Source: Lachnospiraceae bacterium (GTDB taxonomy: Bacteria; Bacillota; Clostridia; Lachnospirales; Lachnospiraceae). From it: a DNA stretch of 64,000 bases. The stretch covers positions 248,001-312,000 of the forward strand of contig CP107199.1 of assembly GCA_025758065.1 (NCBI GenBank), read 5' to 3'. The translations under genes were made by a program, and so were the position numbers. Shown here in pieces: positions 33,124 to 41,961 of this stretch (position 1 is the first letter of the stretch; each line of letters begins with the position of its first letter). Under the pieces are notes generated by a model, which saw only the letters and a list, made by a program, of their open reading frames with translations, ran no database searches and was not told where the DNA came from.

Positions 33124-33663
33124 CTACGGTTTTACATATTGTTCTGTAAAAATATGGAAAATTTCACTTCCATGGTCAGTTGAAGTTCCATAATCAAAAA
33201 TGACCACTGCAATCTCTTTCATCTGGTCTTTCATGCCTGTCATGATCTCTCCGGCATAAGCCAGTTTTTTACCATTTTTTTCCAATTCTCCCGTATCAGG
33301 ATAACAGTTCCACTCTTTATCCCATACTACCTGGTATGTATGGATATCTTCGCTGCTTTCTATGGACTGATACATTGCATTTGCATCCGGATCTCCAGTT
33401 TTCCATTTTTCAAATATCTTCTGAAAATTGTCATCAGGCACGGAATTACCAAAATTTTCTGTATTTCCCGCCTTTACCTCTTCTACCAGACTTTCAGCTG
33501 CCAGAACTGCGCGATTAAGATCCCGTCCGTTTTTGCTAAGACGATCTGCCTGCACAAAAGCAGACAGACACATTGCCACGCAAAGCATAAAAAATCCTGC
33601 AGCTATCACCATTTCAATTAAAAACGGTCCGGAACCAGACCCTCTATTTCTGCTCATTGGCAT
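33124..33663 (-). CDS. Pseudopilin-like protein with unusual cleavage site
   Basis: The 179-residue product has a short basic N-terminus, then SGPFLIEMVIAAGFFMLCVA, which reads as a prepilin signal: Gly before the cut and Glu at +5, but Pro rather than Phe or Met at +1. The rest is a soluble domain. Such proteins form minor or pseudopilin subunits. It overlaps the upstream DUF4860-like gene by 20 bases and is therefore coupled. Confidence 0.75.
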   Translation of the reverse strand: MPMSRNRGSGSGPFLIEMVIAAGFFMLCVAMCLSAFVQADRLSKNGRDLNRAVLAAESLVEEVKAGNTENFGNSVPDDNFQKIFEKWKTGDPDANAMYQSIESSEDIHTYQVVWDKEWNCYPDTGELEKNGKKLAYAGEIMTGMKDQMKEIAVVIFDYGTSTDHGSEIFHIFTEQYVKP

Positions 33664-34144
33664 CCTTTCCTCCGCTTCTTAATGAAAGTTTTAAGCCCGC
33701 TGCACCTTCGCCTAATGTCTGCAGTGTGATGGTATTTTTCTCTTTTTCCATAGAAAGACCGGCGCATTCCAGTATCTCAAGGCCGTCATCCAGACCCAGA
33801 CCGCTGTTCTCATCTGTAAACAGTTCCCGGATGCTGCCGTCTTTCCAGTAGATCCATGTGTGGTATTTTTCTTCCCCAACCTGCTGTTTTAGCTGTAAAA
33901 CAGAAGTACCGTCTACTTCTATTATATCCACACTATTTTCTCTGTCACCCTGACGTATTTTGTTCGCTATATAGCTTATTGCAGTGGTGCCTGAAAAATT
34001 GGCATCACTTCGTTTTATGATATTTTCATACACCCTGCTTCCCATAAGAACAGAAAAAAGGGCGCATAAAACGAATACAAGAAACAGAAGCATGGTAAAA
34101 AGACCGCTTATGGCCGATCCCTTTGTCTGTGTCTTTTCTTTCAC
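33644..34144 (-). CDS. DUF4860-like membrane protein of the pilus locus
   Basis: The 166-residue product opens with a GxFTMLLFLVF-type helix (SGLFTMLLFLVFVLCALF) and VLMGSRVYENI, the pattern I associate with DUF4860 proteins found beside pilC in Lachnospiraceae. One membrane helix, extracellular C-terminus. It starts with GTG overlapping the stop of the upstream gene by four bases. Likely a structural partner of the pilus machine. Confidence 0.7.
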   Translation of the reverse strand: MKEKTQTKGSAISGLFTMLLFLVFVLCALFSVLMGSRVYENIIKRSDANFSGTTAISYIANKIRQGDRENSVDIIEVDGTSVLQLKQQVGEEKYHTWIYWKDGSIRELFTDENSGLGLDDGLEILECAGLSMEKEKNTITLQTLGEGAAGLKLSLRSGGKDANEQK

Positions 34145-34491
34145 TTTACAGCGTCCTCCTGTTCTGCCAGGATCACAGTAATCTCCGGCATGATATTGGA
34201 AGCAAATCCGTCATAAAACACATTGTATTTATCATGGTCAATCTGGACCCCGTAATTTTCTTCCAGATATTCCACACTTGGCGGATATCTTCCTTCAATG
34301 GCATAACACTGTACGCAGCCCCTTGCAATGGCTTTACGCAGTGTTTCCTGACTCCTTTCACCAGTTCTGTTTAAAAAACCCAGAGAACCGGTCCCAAAAG
34401 CCGCAACTGCTGCTAAAAGCAGCAAAAAGGATAACAAAAGCCCTCTAAGCTCCCCTTTATCCTCTTTAACTTTACTTACTCTTATTTTCAT
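34141..34491 (-). CDS. Small membrane protein of the pilus locus
   Basis: The 116-residue product has a charged N-terminus, one hydrophobic helix (ELRGLLLSFLLLLAAVAAFGTG) and a short extracellular part with the pattern CVQCYAIEGRYPPSVEYLEENYG, which is typical of the region after the helix in type II secretion/pilus pilin-like proteins. The ATG at 34491 has GGAGG upstream; an earlier in-frame ATG is not supported. It lies 26 bases after pilC. Confidence 0.7.
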   Translation of the reverse strand: MKIRVSKVKEDKGELRGLLLSFLLLLAAVAAFGTGSLGFLNRTGERSQETLRKAIARGCVQCYAIEGRYPPSVEYLEENYGVQIDHDKYNVFYDGFASNIMPEITVILAEQEDAVK

Positions 34492-34517
34492 AGGTTCCTC
34501 CAGTCTGCCAGAATGCA

Positions 34518-35591
34518 TCAGATAGCTGAAAGTACTCCAGCTAAAGGAAGCATAACAGAAAGAAGCACCAGACCTACAGATACTGCCAGCACTGCCACGA
34601 TCGTGGGTTCAAATCTTGCGATCATATTGTCAATGGCTGTGTCCGCTATTTCTTCATAGTCATTAGATATCTCTTCCATTACACTGTCAAGATGGCCGCT
34701 TCTGGTACCTACTTTTATCATCTGGATATAAAAGCCAGAGAACATACCCGTTTCTTTTAATGCATCATAATAGCTTTCACCCAGCTCCAGCTTTTCAGAG
34801 CATTTTTTCAGCTGCTCTGATATCACATCATTTTCAGCCAGCCCGCCTGCCAGTTCAAGGCCTTTTTCAAATTCCAGTCCGCTTCTTAATGTCAGGGAAA
34901 GAACAGCTGTGAAACGTCTTTTTGCAATGGCCTGGGCAATCTTGCTGCGATTCTTTATCTGGCGGATCACATTCTGGATAAAGTTCACATGAATACCCAT
35001 TTTCGCTGCAATACTCATTCCCGCAACCACCACTGCGATCAGTGCCACTAAAACAAGAGCCACTCCGCTGAAAATCCCACCCAACCGGATAGCGGACTGT
35101 GCCACAGGTGACATTTCTGCCCCCAGCTGTTCATAGACCTTTGAAAAAATAGGCATTACCTTTACAAACAGGACAAATAAGACTACAAGAAGCATAAGGA
35201 TCATCATAGCCGGATAAGTCACAGCATTTTTCACTGCCTTGATCAGACGGTCTTCTTTCTCATAATAGTCAGAAAGAGATTTCATCATCTGATCCAGAGT
35301 ACCTGTTTCCTGTCCCAGCTTTGCCATGCGGACCACATAGGCCGGAAATACGCCTGTATCTTCCAATACCTTAAAACAAGGATCTCCCAGTTCTGCCCCC
35401 TCTGCCATATAAAGAAGCATTTTCTTTTCATTTTCATCTTCAGCATCCTCTGCCATAATGGAAAATCCCTCATCTAAAGGTACTGCCGCTTCCAGAAGCA
35501 GAGAAATCTGCAGGCAGAACGCAGACAGCTGGCTGCAGGAATAGGAGCGCCACTGTCTGGTCTTCTCATCTTTTTTTTCTAAATCTGCCAT
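34518..35591 (-). CDS. pilC: Type IV pilus/type II secretion inner-membrane platform protein
   Basis: The 357-residue product has the duplicated GspF domain: LSAFCLQISLLLEAAVPLDEG with GQETGTLDQMM in the first half, and FTAVLSLTLRSGLEFEKGLEL with GTRSGHLDSVM in the second, plus three membrane helices. PilC/GspF anchors the ATPases that drive pilus assembly. GGGGG precedes the ATG. It is followed closely by three small membrane proteins and, after an inverted-repeat element, by a further small protein and pilT. Confidence 0.9.
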   Translation of the reverse strand: MADLEKKDEKTRQWRSYSCSQLSAFCLQISLLLEAAVPLDEGFSIMAEDAEDENEKKMLLYMAEGAELGDPCFKVLEDTGVFPAYVVRMAKLGQETGTLDQMMKSLSDYYEKEDRLIKAVKNAVTYPAMMILMLLVVLFVLFVKVMPIFSKVYEQLGAEMSPVAQSAIRLGGIFSGVALVLVALIAVVVAGMSIAAKMGIHVNFIQNVIRQIKNRSKIAQAIAKRRFTAVLSLTLRSGLEFEKGLELAGGLAENDVISEQLKKCSEKLELGESYYDALKETGMFSGFYIQMIKVGTRSGHLDSVMEEISNDYEEIADTAIDNMIARFEPTIVAVLAVSVGLVLLSVMLPLAGVLSAI

Positions 35592-35621
35592 TGCATTTCC
35601 CCCTGTAATTCGTTACAGCTT

Positions 35622-36584
35622 TTAATAGCTGTATTTTGCCTTATAATTGCCACCATTTCCAATATACTGCATGATCTCCTTGCTCTGCTTTCCAGAAGAA
35701 GCAAATGTAGGATCCATCAGTTTCCAGTCATGACCATCAAAATAGATCACATTGTCCACCCATCCCTGACCTTCCAGGAATACATTGATCCATGCGTGGT
35801 AAAGGCTTCCTGTATATCCTACTACCAGCTTGGTCGGGATATCCTGAGACCGCAGCATAGCTGTCATCAAAGCCGCATAATCAAAGCAGATGCCCTTTTT
35901 CTGCGCAAGGACCACATCTACATTAGGCAGGTATCCGGATTGTACAGACTGTGCTTTTGCTGTATCATAGGTCAGATTGTTAATAACGTAATTATAAATG
36001 GCGGTAACTACTCCGATCTGGTCTGTAACTCCAGATGAAAGTTCTGCTCCCTTCTGCACAGCCGCACTGGCAGGATTAAAGTTTACATACTGATTGGGAT
36101 ATAAAAACGGTCCAAAGGTATCTGTGATATTTACATCCAGACTCTGGCTGAACGCCTGGGAATACTGGGTTCCCTGGATATTTTCAAACACTTTTACCTG
36201 ATAGGAGCCATTTCCTTCAGATAAAGGAAATACCTCATAGGTGCCACTGCTGTTTAAATCGTAAGTGTAAGTCTCTGAACCACTTTTTGATACTTGTACC
36301 TTAATCTTGCCAACACTGCCGGTATATTTCACCATAATGTAGCCGGAAGCTGTATTCGATGCATCCAAAGTGGCTTTATCATTTTTATATACTGTCACAC
36401 CGGAAGCAATAGGTGTCAGCACATGGCTTCCTGCCGGTTTGCTATACAAAGGCACCTGTGTATCTTCAATGGTAGTCCGGGAATTCTGCTGTGCTGCCAG
36501 ACCGGTCATAAGAAATGCCTGACCTGATGTTATTACTGTTGCTGCTGCCAGTAAGGCAGCTGTTATCTTTTTTGTTCTTTCCAA
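35622..36584 (-). CDS. Secreted transglutaminase-like protease-fold protein
   Basis: The 320-residue product has an N-terminal signal peptide (basic KK, hydrophobic ITAALLAAATVITSG, probable cut after GLAA). The C-terminal half holds a transglutaminase-like Cys-His-Asp triad: KKGICFDYAAL, YHAWINVFLEGQGWVD and WKLMDPTFASSG. The N-terminal half looks like a beta-sandwich. It is probably exported and acts on cell-surface proteins. It is 30 bases upstream of pilC on the same strand, so it may be linked to the pilus locus. Confidence 0.85.
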   Translation of the reverse strand: MERTKKITAALLAAATVITSGQAFLMTGLAAQQNSRTTIEDTQVPLYSKPAGSHVLTPIASGVTVYKNDKATLDASNTASGYIMVKYTGSVGKIKVQVSKSGSETYTYDLNSSGTYEVFPLSEGNGSYQVKVFENIQGTQYSQAFSQSLDVNITDTFGPFLYPNQYVNFNPASAAVQKGAELSSGVTDQIGVVTAIYNYVINNLTYDTAKAQSVQSGYLPNVDVVLAQKKGICFDYAALMTAMLRSQDIPTKLVVGYTGSLYHAWINVFLEGQGWVDNVIYFDGHDWKLMDPTFASSGKQSKEIMQYIGNGGNYKAKYSY

Positions 36585-36632
36585 AACTGCTCAACTCCTT
36601 GTTCTGCCGTATACCAAAGCGATCCGTACTAC

Positions 36633-37376
36633 TTATTTAGCCAGACGCTGGCGCACGATCTCATAAGCCAGCACACCTGCTGCAACAGAAGCATTCAGGG
36701 AATCAATATCTCCCTTCATAGGAATGGATGCTACCATATCGCAGTGCTCCTTTACAAGTTTGCTGACGCCTTCCCCCTCATTTCCGATCACAAGTCCCAT
36801 AGGACCGGCAAGGTTCATTTTGTACATCACATCGCCGCCCATATCAGCACATACAAACCAGAGACCTCTCTTTTTTAAATCTTCCATTGTAGCGGTCAGG
36901 TTTGTAACTTTTGCAACCGGAGTATAATTTAACGCGCCGGCCGATGTCTTTGCAACGGTAGCTGTCAGGCCTACTGCACGACGCTTTGGAATAATAACCC
37001 CATGTGCGCCAGCCAGATTGGCAGTACGGATGATAGCACCCAGATTGTGGGGATCTTCAATCCCGTCAAGCAGGAATAAAAAAGGCGGTTCTCCCTTTTC
37101 TTCTGCCAGCTTTAACATATCTTCTACTTCTGCGTATTCATAAGCAGCAGCATAGGCAATGACACCCTGGTGTTTTCCTGTCTCAGACATCTGGTCCAAG
37201 CGTTCTTTTGCAACATAATTGATAATAGTATCGTACTTTTTAGCTTCTCTGACAATGGTTCTTACAGGGCCGTCCTGGCAGCCGTCTAATACAAACAGCT
37301 TGTCAATGGTCTTGCCGGAACGAAATGCCTCTAATACGGCATTGCGGCCTTCTATAGTCAGTTCTTCGTATCTCAT
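36633..37376 (-). CDS. rlmB: 23S rRNA (guanosine-2'-O)-methyltransferase RlmB
   Basis: The 247-residue SpoU-type enzyme methylates G2251 in the E. coli numbering. It has an N-terminal L30e-like binding domain (IEGRNAVLEAF) and the knotted SPOUT motifs: LDGIEDPHNLGAIIRTA, GLVIGNEGEGVSKLV and IPMKGDIDSLNASVAAGVLAYE. The ATG directly abuts the mrnC stop. Order mrnC-rlmB after cysS is conserved in Firmicutes. Confidence 0.93.
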   Translation of the reverse strand: MRYEELTIEGRNAVLEAFRSGKTIDKLFVLDGCQDGPVRTIVREAKKYDTIINYVAKERLDQMSETGKHQGVIAYAAAYEYAEVEDMLKLAEEKGEPPFLFLLDGIEDPHNLGAIIRTANLAGAHGVIIPKRRAVGLTATVAKTSAGALNYTPVAKVTNLTATMEDLKKRGLWFVCADMGGDVMYKMNLAGPMGLVIGNEGEGVSKLVKEHCDMVASIPMKGDIDSLNASVAAGVLAYEIVRQRLAK

Positions 37377-37862
37377 TTATGACTCTCCTTTTTGTTCTGG
37401 TGATCCTGTTTTCATTTCCAATGCACCAATTCTTTCAAGCCCTGTGCTCACAAGCTGTGTAAGACGTTCAAATCGTTCTTCAAGGAACAGCCAGCCAACC
37501 AGTGCCTCAAAACCAGTTGCTGTACGGTAATCTGCCATAGTAGCATGTTTTGCCATGGTAAAGGATTTAGCATTACGTCCTCTTTTATATACTGCATGTT
37601 CCTGTGCTGTCAGATCTTCTTCTAAAAGATGGATCATGGCAGCCTGTGTACCTGCTTTGACCAGCTCTGCACTTTTTTTGTGAAGCTTGTTCACCTGGAT
37701 ACTGCCTTTGTTCACTACTTTGGCACGGATCATTACTTCATAAACTGCATCTCCAATATATGCCAGTACCAAAGGAGAATAGGTCCCTGCATCTACAGGG
37801 CCCATTTCCATTGTCTTTTTATAAAATTCCAGAAAGGCCTTTAAAGTTATGCTCTCTTCCAC
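37377..37862 (-). CDS. mrnC: Mini-ribonuclease III
   Basis: The 161-residue product is a lone RNase III catalytic domain without the double-stranded RNA-binding tail: SPLVLAYIGDAVYEVMIR carries the catalytic Asp, with RGRNAKSFTMAKHATMADYR and ATGFEALVGWLFLEER. It matures 23S rRNA in B. subtilis. It starts with GTG inside the end of cysS, with GAGGG six bases upstream. Confidence 0.93.
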   Translation of the reverse strand: MEESITLKAFLEFYKKTMEMGPVDAGTYSPLVLAYIGDAVYEVMIRAKVVNKGSIQVNKLHKKSAELVKAGTQAAMIHLLEEDLTAQEHAVYKRGRNAKSFTMAKHATMADYRTATGFEALVGWLFLEERFERLTQLVSTGLERIGALEMKTGSPEQKGES

Positions 37863-39256
37863 TTTACGCCCTCTCTGGTATCTTCTAGGACAATACCCAT
37901 ATCCAGAAGTTTTCCTCTGATCTCGTCTGCAAGAGCAAAGTTTCTGTCTTTTCTTGCCTGCTGTCTTGCTGCGATCATTTCCTCGATCTCGCTGTCAAGG
38001 ACTTCTGCCTTTCTCTCTGTGATGATGCCTAAAACATCACATAACTGTTCGATTTCCTTTAACAGGCAGGAAATATAGGATTTGGTGCTGGAAGCATCTG
38101 CTGTGGAGTTAGCAAGTTTTACCAACTCGAAAATAGCGGAAACAGCATCTGCTGTGTTAAAATCATCCTCCATAGCTGCCTCATATTTTTCACGCAGCTT
38201 CTGTACTTCCACCATCTTTTCCTGCTCTGCACAGGTCTCAGCAGCACCTTCTGCCTTTGCATCCAGTTCTTTTAAGCGGTCTACTGCCGTAATGATACGC
38301 TCTAATCCGTTCTTAGAAGCCTCCATCAGTTCTGCGCTGAAGTTGATCGGGCTTCTGTAATGTGCGCTTAACATAAAGAAACGCAGTACCTGCAGGTCAT
38401 ATTTCTCAGCAATATCACGAACAGTAAAGAAGTTGCCCAGTGATTTAGACATCTTCTTATTATCAATATTTAAGAAACCATTGTGCATCCAGTAGTTTGC
38501 AAAGGTCTTATCATTTGCGCATTCACTCTGTGCGATCTCATTTTCATGATGTGGGAAGATCAGATCTTCACCGCCTGCATGGATATCGATCTGGTCTCCA
38601 AGATAATGCTTTGCCATAACAGAACACTCAATATGCCAGCCTGGACGTCCCTGGCACCATGGAGACTCCCAGTAAGGCTCTCCTTCTTTTTTCGGCTTCC
38701 AAAGAACGAAATCGTTTGGGTCTTCCTTTACTTCTTCACCACTTACCTTTAATTCACGGAAGCCGGACTGAAGTTCATCTAAATTCTTATGGGATAATTT
38801 GCCGTATTCTTTAAAGGATTTTACCTTAAAATATACAGTTCCGTCATCTGCAACGTAAGCATGTCCCTTATCGATCAGTGTCTGGATCATGGTGAGCATG
38901 CCCTGGATCTCCTGGGTTGCCTGTGGATTTACAGTAGCAGGCTTTACATTTAATGCTGCCATATCCTTTTTGCACTCTTCAATATAGCGTTTGGAGATAA
39001 CTTCTGCATCTACGCCTTCTTCATTTGCCTTCTTGATGATCTTGTCATCTACATCAGTGAAGTTGGATACATACTGTACATCATATCCCTTGTACTCAAA
39101 ATAGCGGCGTACTGTATCGAATACGATCATCGGTCTTGCATTTCCAATGTGGATCAGATTGTAAACCGTAGGTCCGCATACATACATTTTCACCTGTCCC
39201 GGTGTTAATGGGACAAATTCTTCTTTTCTTCTTGTGAGAGTATTAAAAATCTTCAT
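37847..39256 (-). CDS. cysS: Cysteinyl-tRNA synthetase
   Basis: The 469-residue class I synthetase has the zinc Cys at CGPTVYNLIHIGNARP (with the HIGH motif), the second zinc block HIECSVMAKHYLG and HHENEIAQSE, and KMSKSLGNFFTVRD. Length is normal. GAGGAGG precedes the ATG. It overlaps mrnC by 16 bases and lies 69 bases downstream of ispF. No T-box leader is visible in that gap. Confidence 0.96.
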   Translation of the reverse strand: MKIFNTLTRRKEEFVPLTPGQVKMYVCGPTVYNLIHIGNARPMIVFDTVRRYFEYKGYDVQYVSNFTDVDDKIIKKANEEGVDAEVISKRYIEECKKDMAALNVKPATVNPQATQEIQGMLTMIQTLIDKGHAYVADDGTVYFKVKSFKEYGKLSHKNLDELQSGFRELKVSGEEVKEDPNDFVLWKPKKEGEPYWESPWCQGRPGWHIECSVMAKHYLGDQIDIHAGGEDLIFPHHENEIAQSECANDKTFANYWMHNGFLNIDNKKMSKSLGNFFTVRDIAEKYDLQVLRFFMLSAHYRSPINFSAELMEASKNGLERIITAVDRLKELDAKAEGAAETCAEQEKMVEVQKLREKYEAAMEDDFNTADAVSAIFELVKLANSTADASSTKSYISCLLKEIEQLCDVLGIITERKAEVLDSEIEEMIAARQQARKDRNFALADEIRGKLLDMGIVLEDTREGVKWKRA

Positions 39257-39325
39257 AATTCCTCCTCATTTCCGCGCTTTTTCATACGCACATTTATTTA
39301 TGCTATCCCTTTTATCACTTAAACT

Positions 39326-39874
39326 TTACTTTTGAGGACCACAGCAGCCTCCACAGCCCCCACAGCCTTCATTTATTATTTTATTATCATAGCAGTAATC
39401 AGCTACTTCCGTCAATAATGTAATTGCCTGGGATGAGATTCCTTCGCCTGTCCCTGTAAAGCCAAGGCCCTCTTCTGTGGTAGCTTTTACGCTGACTCTG
39501 GATACATCCAGATGAAGAGCCTCTGCAATGTTTTCAGCCATTGCCGGACGGTAATTTAACAATTTAGGGCGCTGGGCAATAATAGTGGCATCAATATTTT
39601 CCACTATATAACCCTTTTCTTCTAACAGTTCTCCTACTTTTTTCAGCAGTTCAATACTGGAAATGCCTTCATATTCTGGATCTGTATCCGGAAAATGCTG
39701 TCCGATATCCCCTAAGGCTGCTGCTCCCAGCAGAGCATCCATAACTGCATGAACAAGAACATCCGCATCGGAATGTCCTAAAAGTCCTTTCTCATATGGG
39801 ATCTCTACACCGCCAAGGATCAGTTTTCTTCCCTCTACCAGTTTGTGTACATCATATCCCTGTCCAATCCTCAT
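39326..39874 (-). CDS. ispF: 2-C-methyl-D-erythritol 2,4-cyclodiphosphate synthase with Cys-rich tail
   Basis: The enzyme closes the cyclodiphosphate ring in the non-mevalonate isoprenoid pathway. The zinc-binding start IGQGYDVHKLVEGR, GHSDADVLVHAVMDALLGAA and DIGQHFPDTDPEY are intact, as is the ATTEEGLGFTG nucleotide block. The 182-residue length exceeds the usual 155-160: after the normal end a tail EGCGGCGGCCGPQK carries five cysteines, looking like a metal-binding or disulfide tag. AAAGGAG is 11 bases upstream of the ATG. Confidence 0.93.
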   Translation of the reverse strand: MRIGQGYDVHKLVEGRKLILGGVEIPYEKGLLGHSDADVLVHAVMDALLGAAALGDIGQHFPDTDPEYEGISSIELLKKVGELLEEKGYIVENIDATIIAQRPKLLNYRPAMAENIAEALHLDVSRVSVKATTEEGLGFTGTGEGISSQAITLLTEVADYCYDNKIINEGCGGCGGCCGPQK

Positions 39875-39901
39875 TTATTTCATGTCTCCTTTATAACTGA
39901 T

Positions 39902-40064
39902 ATGTTCTCTCGGAATCTTTCTGTGCCTGATTTTGTGAGAAGTTTTTTTGTCAGTTGTACCCAAATTTCTGAGGCGTACGCGGTGCGTACGGTGATGAAA
40001 TCCGAATGCGACTGGCAAAAAACCGGCCACAAAGGCAGGTACAGGAAAGACTCCGAGAGGACAT
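39902..40064. repeat. Inverted-repeat element, family C, copy 1
   Basis: The ends (39902-39929 and 40036-40064) are imperfect inverted repeats beginning ATGTTCTCTCGGAATC. A central palindrome CGTACGC/GCGTACG lies near 39977. A second copy of the same 163-base length is at 53034-53196, and fragments occur at 23522 and 50412. Short frames inside are conserved only because the repeat is conserved. Confidence 0.75.
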
Positions 40065-40105
40065 CTGATCTGTATAAAATACTTTTTATCAGGCGAGCCA
40101 CGTTA

Positions 40106-41032
40106 TCAGAACATCATCCGCACTTTCCGTGGTATACATTCAGCCTGTATATCATTTACATTGCCGCATACTTCTCCGTCTACATGAACCGGAAAAGAGG
40201 CATCTGTATGTATTCTCACTTCCCGGCATTCGTAGGTCCTGAGCCCTTTATAACGTTTTCTTCTGCCTGTCATAGCGCTTAAAAGAAGCGGGATCAGCTT
40301 CAACCGGTTGGCATAGCTGACTACACAAATGTTCATCAGCCCGTCTTTTCCATCTGCCTTTGGTGCAAAAACAAAGCCGCCGCCTTCTGAAGGCTGGATA
40401 TGACAAGATATAAACAGGATATTATTAAATTCTACCCTTTTTACACCATCCAAAACAATATATCCCCTGGAAGAACGGCATTTAAAAAACTGGCTGATAC
40501 CAAGAAGCAGATAAGAAAGCCTGCGAAAACCCATGTGGCCTAAGCGGCTGCGAAGTCTGGAATCGCGGGCCGCCTGACAGACAGCTGCGTCAAAGCCGAT
40601 TCCGGCACTAACTAAAAACCGCCTGTGAAATGGTTCTCCTTTTCCATAAGAAAGAACGCCGTAATCGATCACGGAGAAGTGCCTTGGGTAAAGCTGCTTT
40701 TTCAGACACCGCACAGGACTTGCCGGCATATGAAGACTTCGCCATAAGTCATTTCCTGTTCCTGCCGGGATATAGCCCAGATTTAAAGGACCATGGAAGG
40801 AAGCTCCATCTAAAACTTCATTCATGGTGCCGTCTCCGCCAACAACAATAAGGAAGCACGGCTTTCCTGCTTCCTTGGTCAATTCCCTGGACGCTTCTCT
40901 GGCTTCACCGGTCCCGTTTGTCAGAACCGCTTCGTATTCAATATTGTGCCGATCCATATAACCGGCGATGGCTCTCCATACCTTCCATCCTCTGCCTGAG
41001 CCTGCATTTGGATTGATGATAAAATGGTACAT
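40106..41032 (-). CDS. Diacylglycerol kinase family lipid kinase
   Basis: The roughly 308-residue product has the NAD/DAG-kinase catalytic fold: FIINPNAGSGRGWKVW, GGDGTMNEVLDGA and GYIPAGTGNDLWRSL. Such enzymes (DgkB/YegS group) phosphorylate diacylglycerol or related lipids, returning them to phospholipid synthesis. The ATG at 41032 gives the usual family start; a TTG two codons earlier is better spaced from AAAGGA and is a real alternative. Confidence 0.88.
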   Translation of the reverse strand: MYHFIINPNAGSGRGWKVWRAIAGYMDRHNIEYEAVLTNGTGEAREASRELTKEAGKPCFLIVVGGDGTMNEVLDGASFHGPLNLGYIPAGTGNDLWRSLHMPASPVRCLKKQLYPRHFSVIDYGVLSYGKGEPFHRRFLVSAGIGFDAAVCQAARDSRLRSRLGHMGFRRLSYLLLGISQFFKCRSSRGYIVLDGVKRVEFNNILFISCHIQPSEGGGFVFAPKADGKDGLMNICVVSYANRLKLIPLLLSAMTGRRKRYKGLRTYECREVRIHTDASFPVHVDGEVCGNVNDIQAECIPRKVRMMF

Positions 41033-41055
41033 AGGCAAACGGGTGTCCTTTCTCG

Positions 41056-41135
41056 TTTCTGTATAAACTCAGTTCCATGCACTGACGGCGCTTGTTCCTC
41101 TTTCTGCGTAGACTCAGGTCCACGCGCTGACGCGC
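41056..41135. repeat. Two diverged 35-base direct repeats
   Basis: TTTCTGTATAAACTCAG at 41056 and TTTCTGCGTAGACTCAG at 41101 each begin a 35-base unit ending in CTGACG. The spacing is 45 bases. They lie just upstream of the lipid kinase start. Confidence 0.45.
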
Positions 41136-41182
41136 TCATCTGTCTGCTGACGCAGACGGGACCTTCGTTAATAAGCTTGCAA

Positions 41183-41218
41183 AAAACAAATGCCGCCCTT
41201 GGCGGCGCTTGTTTTTTT
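41183..41218 (-). terminator. Terminator after the acylphosphatase gene
   Basis: GCCGCC-CTT-GGCGGC with outer AAACAA/TTGTTT arms and T-runs on both strands. It can serve the acylphosphatase transcript on the minus strand and may work in both directions. Confidence 0.8.
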
Positions 41219-41318
41219 CTGCGCTTATTACATTATACCATACCACTGTTGAAAAACATATAAAACACATCGAAAATTTCTATTAAAAATGCCCATAGCC
41301 GTTACAGCCATTAACTTC

Positions 41319-41591
41319 TCAGTATATATGAAAGCTGTTTTCCTGTTTACAGGGAATATCTGTGATCTCCATATCTGATACTTCGATCCAGTTTTGTTCC
41401 TGGATACGTTTTAAAAGTTCCTGGATATCCAGAGGCTGTCCCTGCACTTCCATTTCCACCCGACCATCCCAGAGATTCGTCACCCATCCAGTCAACCCCA
41501 GTGACTGGGCAATATAATAAGAACGATATCGGAATCCTACTCCCTGGACCCTTCCAGAGAAATAAATATGTTTTCTCACTGTATTTTTCAT
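41319..41591 (-). CDS. acyP: Acylphosphatase
   Basis: Ninety residues; GRVQGVGFRYRSYYIAQ carries the catalytic Arg and phosphate loop and GWVTNLWDGRVEMEV the catalytic Asn. It hydrolyses acyl phosphates. Full length and compact. It is a single-gene unit between the tRNA cluster and the lipid kinase. Confidence 0.93.
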   Translation of the reverse strand: MKNTVRKHIYFSGRVQGVGFRYRSYYIAQSLGLTGWVTNLWDGRVEMEVQGQPLDIQELLKRIQEQNWIEVSDMEITDIPCKQENSFHIY

Positions 41592-41700
41592 AAAGCACCT
41601 GCTTTTCCAATATGTATTTTATTTTTCATGATCATTTTCCGTTTTATCTAATTTATATTGCAAAAAAGCAACCTGCTTTCACAGATTGCCTCTTCGTTCA

Positions 41701-41774
41701 TAGCGAGAGGGGGATTCGAACCCTCGACACCACGGGTATGAACCGTGTGCTCTAGCCAACTGAGCTATCTCGCC
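41701..41774 (-). tRNA. tRNA-Met (CAT), copy 1
   Basis: A 74-base cloverleaf on the minus strand with acceptor GGCGAGA/TCTCGCT, anticodon loop TTCATAC and T-loop TTCGAAT. It resembles elongator tRNA-Met rather than the initiator (no GGG/CCC anticodon stem). It is differently derived from copy 2 in the acceptor and T stems. A50-C64 is mismatched. Confidence 0.9.
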
Positions 41775-41790
41775 ATATTTAGTTAATGGA

Positions 41791-41863
41791 TGGGGCCTAC
41801 AGGGCTCGAACCTGTGACCCTCTGCTTGTAAGGCAGATGCTCTCCCAGCTGAGCTAAGACCCC
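41791..41863 (-). tRNA. tRNA-Val (TAC), copy 1
   Basis: A 73-base cloverleaf on the minus strand: acceptor GGGGTCT/AGGCCCC, anticodon loop CTTACAA giving TAC, T arm ACAGG/CCTGT. CCA is not encoded. Confidence 0.93.
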
Positions 41864-41871
41864 ATGCAAAA

Positions 41872-41945
41872 TAGCGGAAGGGAGATTCGAACTCTCGACA
41901 CCACGGGTATGAACCGTGTGCTCTAGCCATCTGAGCTATTCCGCC
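41872..41945 (-). tRNA. tRNA-Met (CAT), copy 2
   Basis: A 74-base cloverleaf with acceptor GGCGGAA/TTCCGCT and the same anticodon arm as copy 1. The acceptor and T-stem changes relative to copy 1 are partly compensatory. Confidence 0.9.
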
Positions 41946-41961
41946 ATATTATTTAATTGGA

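Noticed and set aside
39257..39325. Possible T-box leader of cysS
   Set aside because: The gap to ispF is only 69 bases, too short, and no T-box motif is present.
39880..40101. Frame ending in a LLTKSGTERF peptide, with a similar one at 53012-53221
   Set aside because: The resemblance between the two is explained by the shared 163-base repeat; codon-level conservation beyond that is not visible.
41679..41930. 83-residue frame on the minus strand
   Set aside because: It lies across tRNA genes and its repeated peptides are just translated tRNA sequence.
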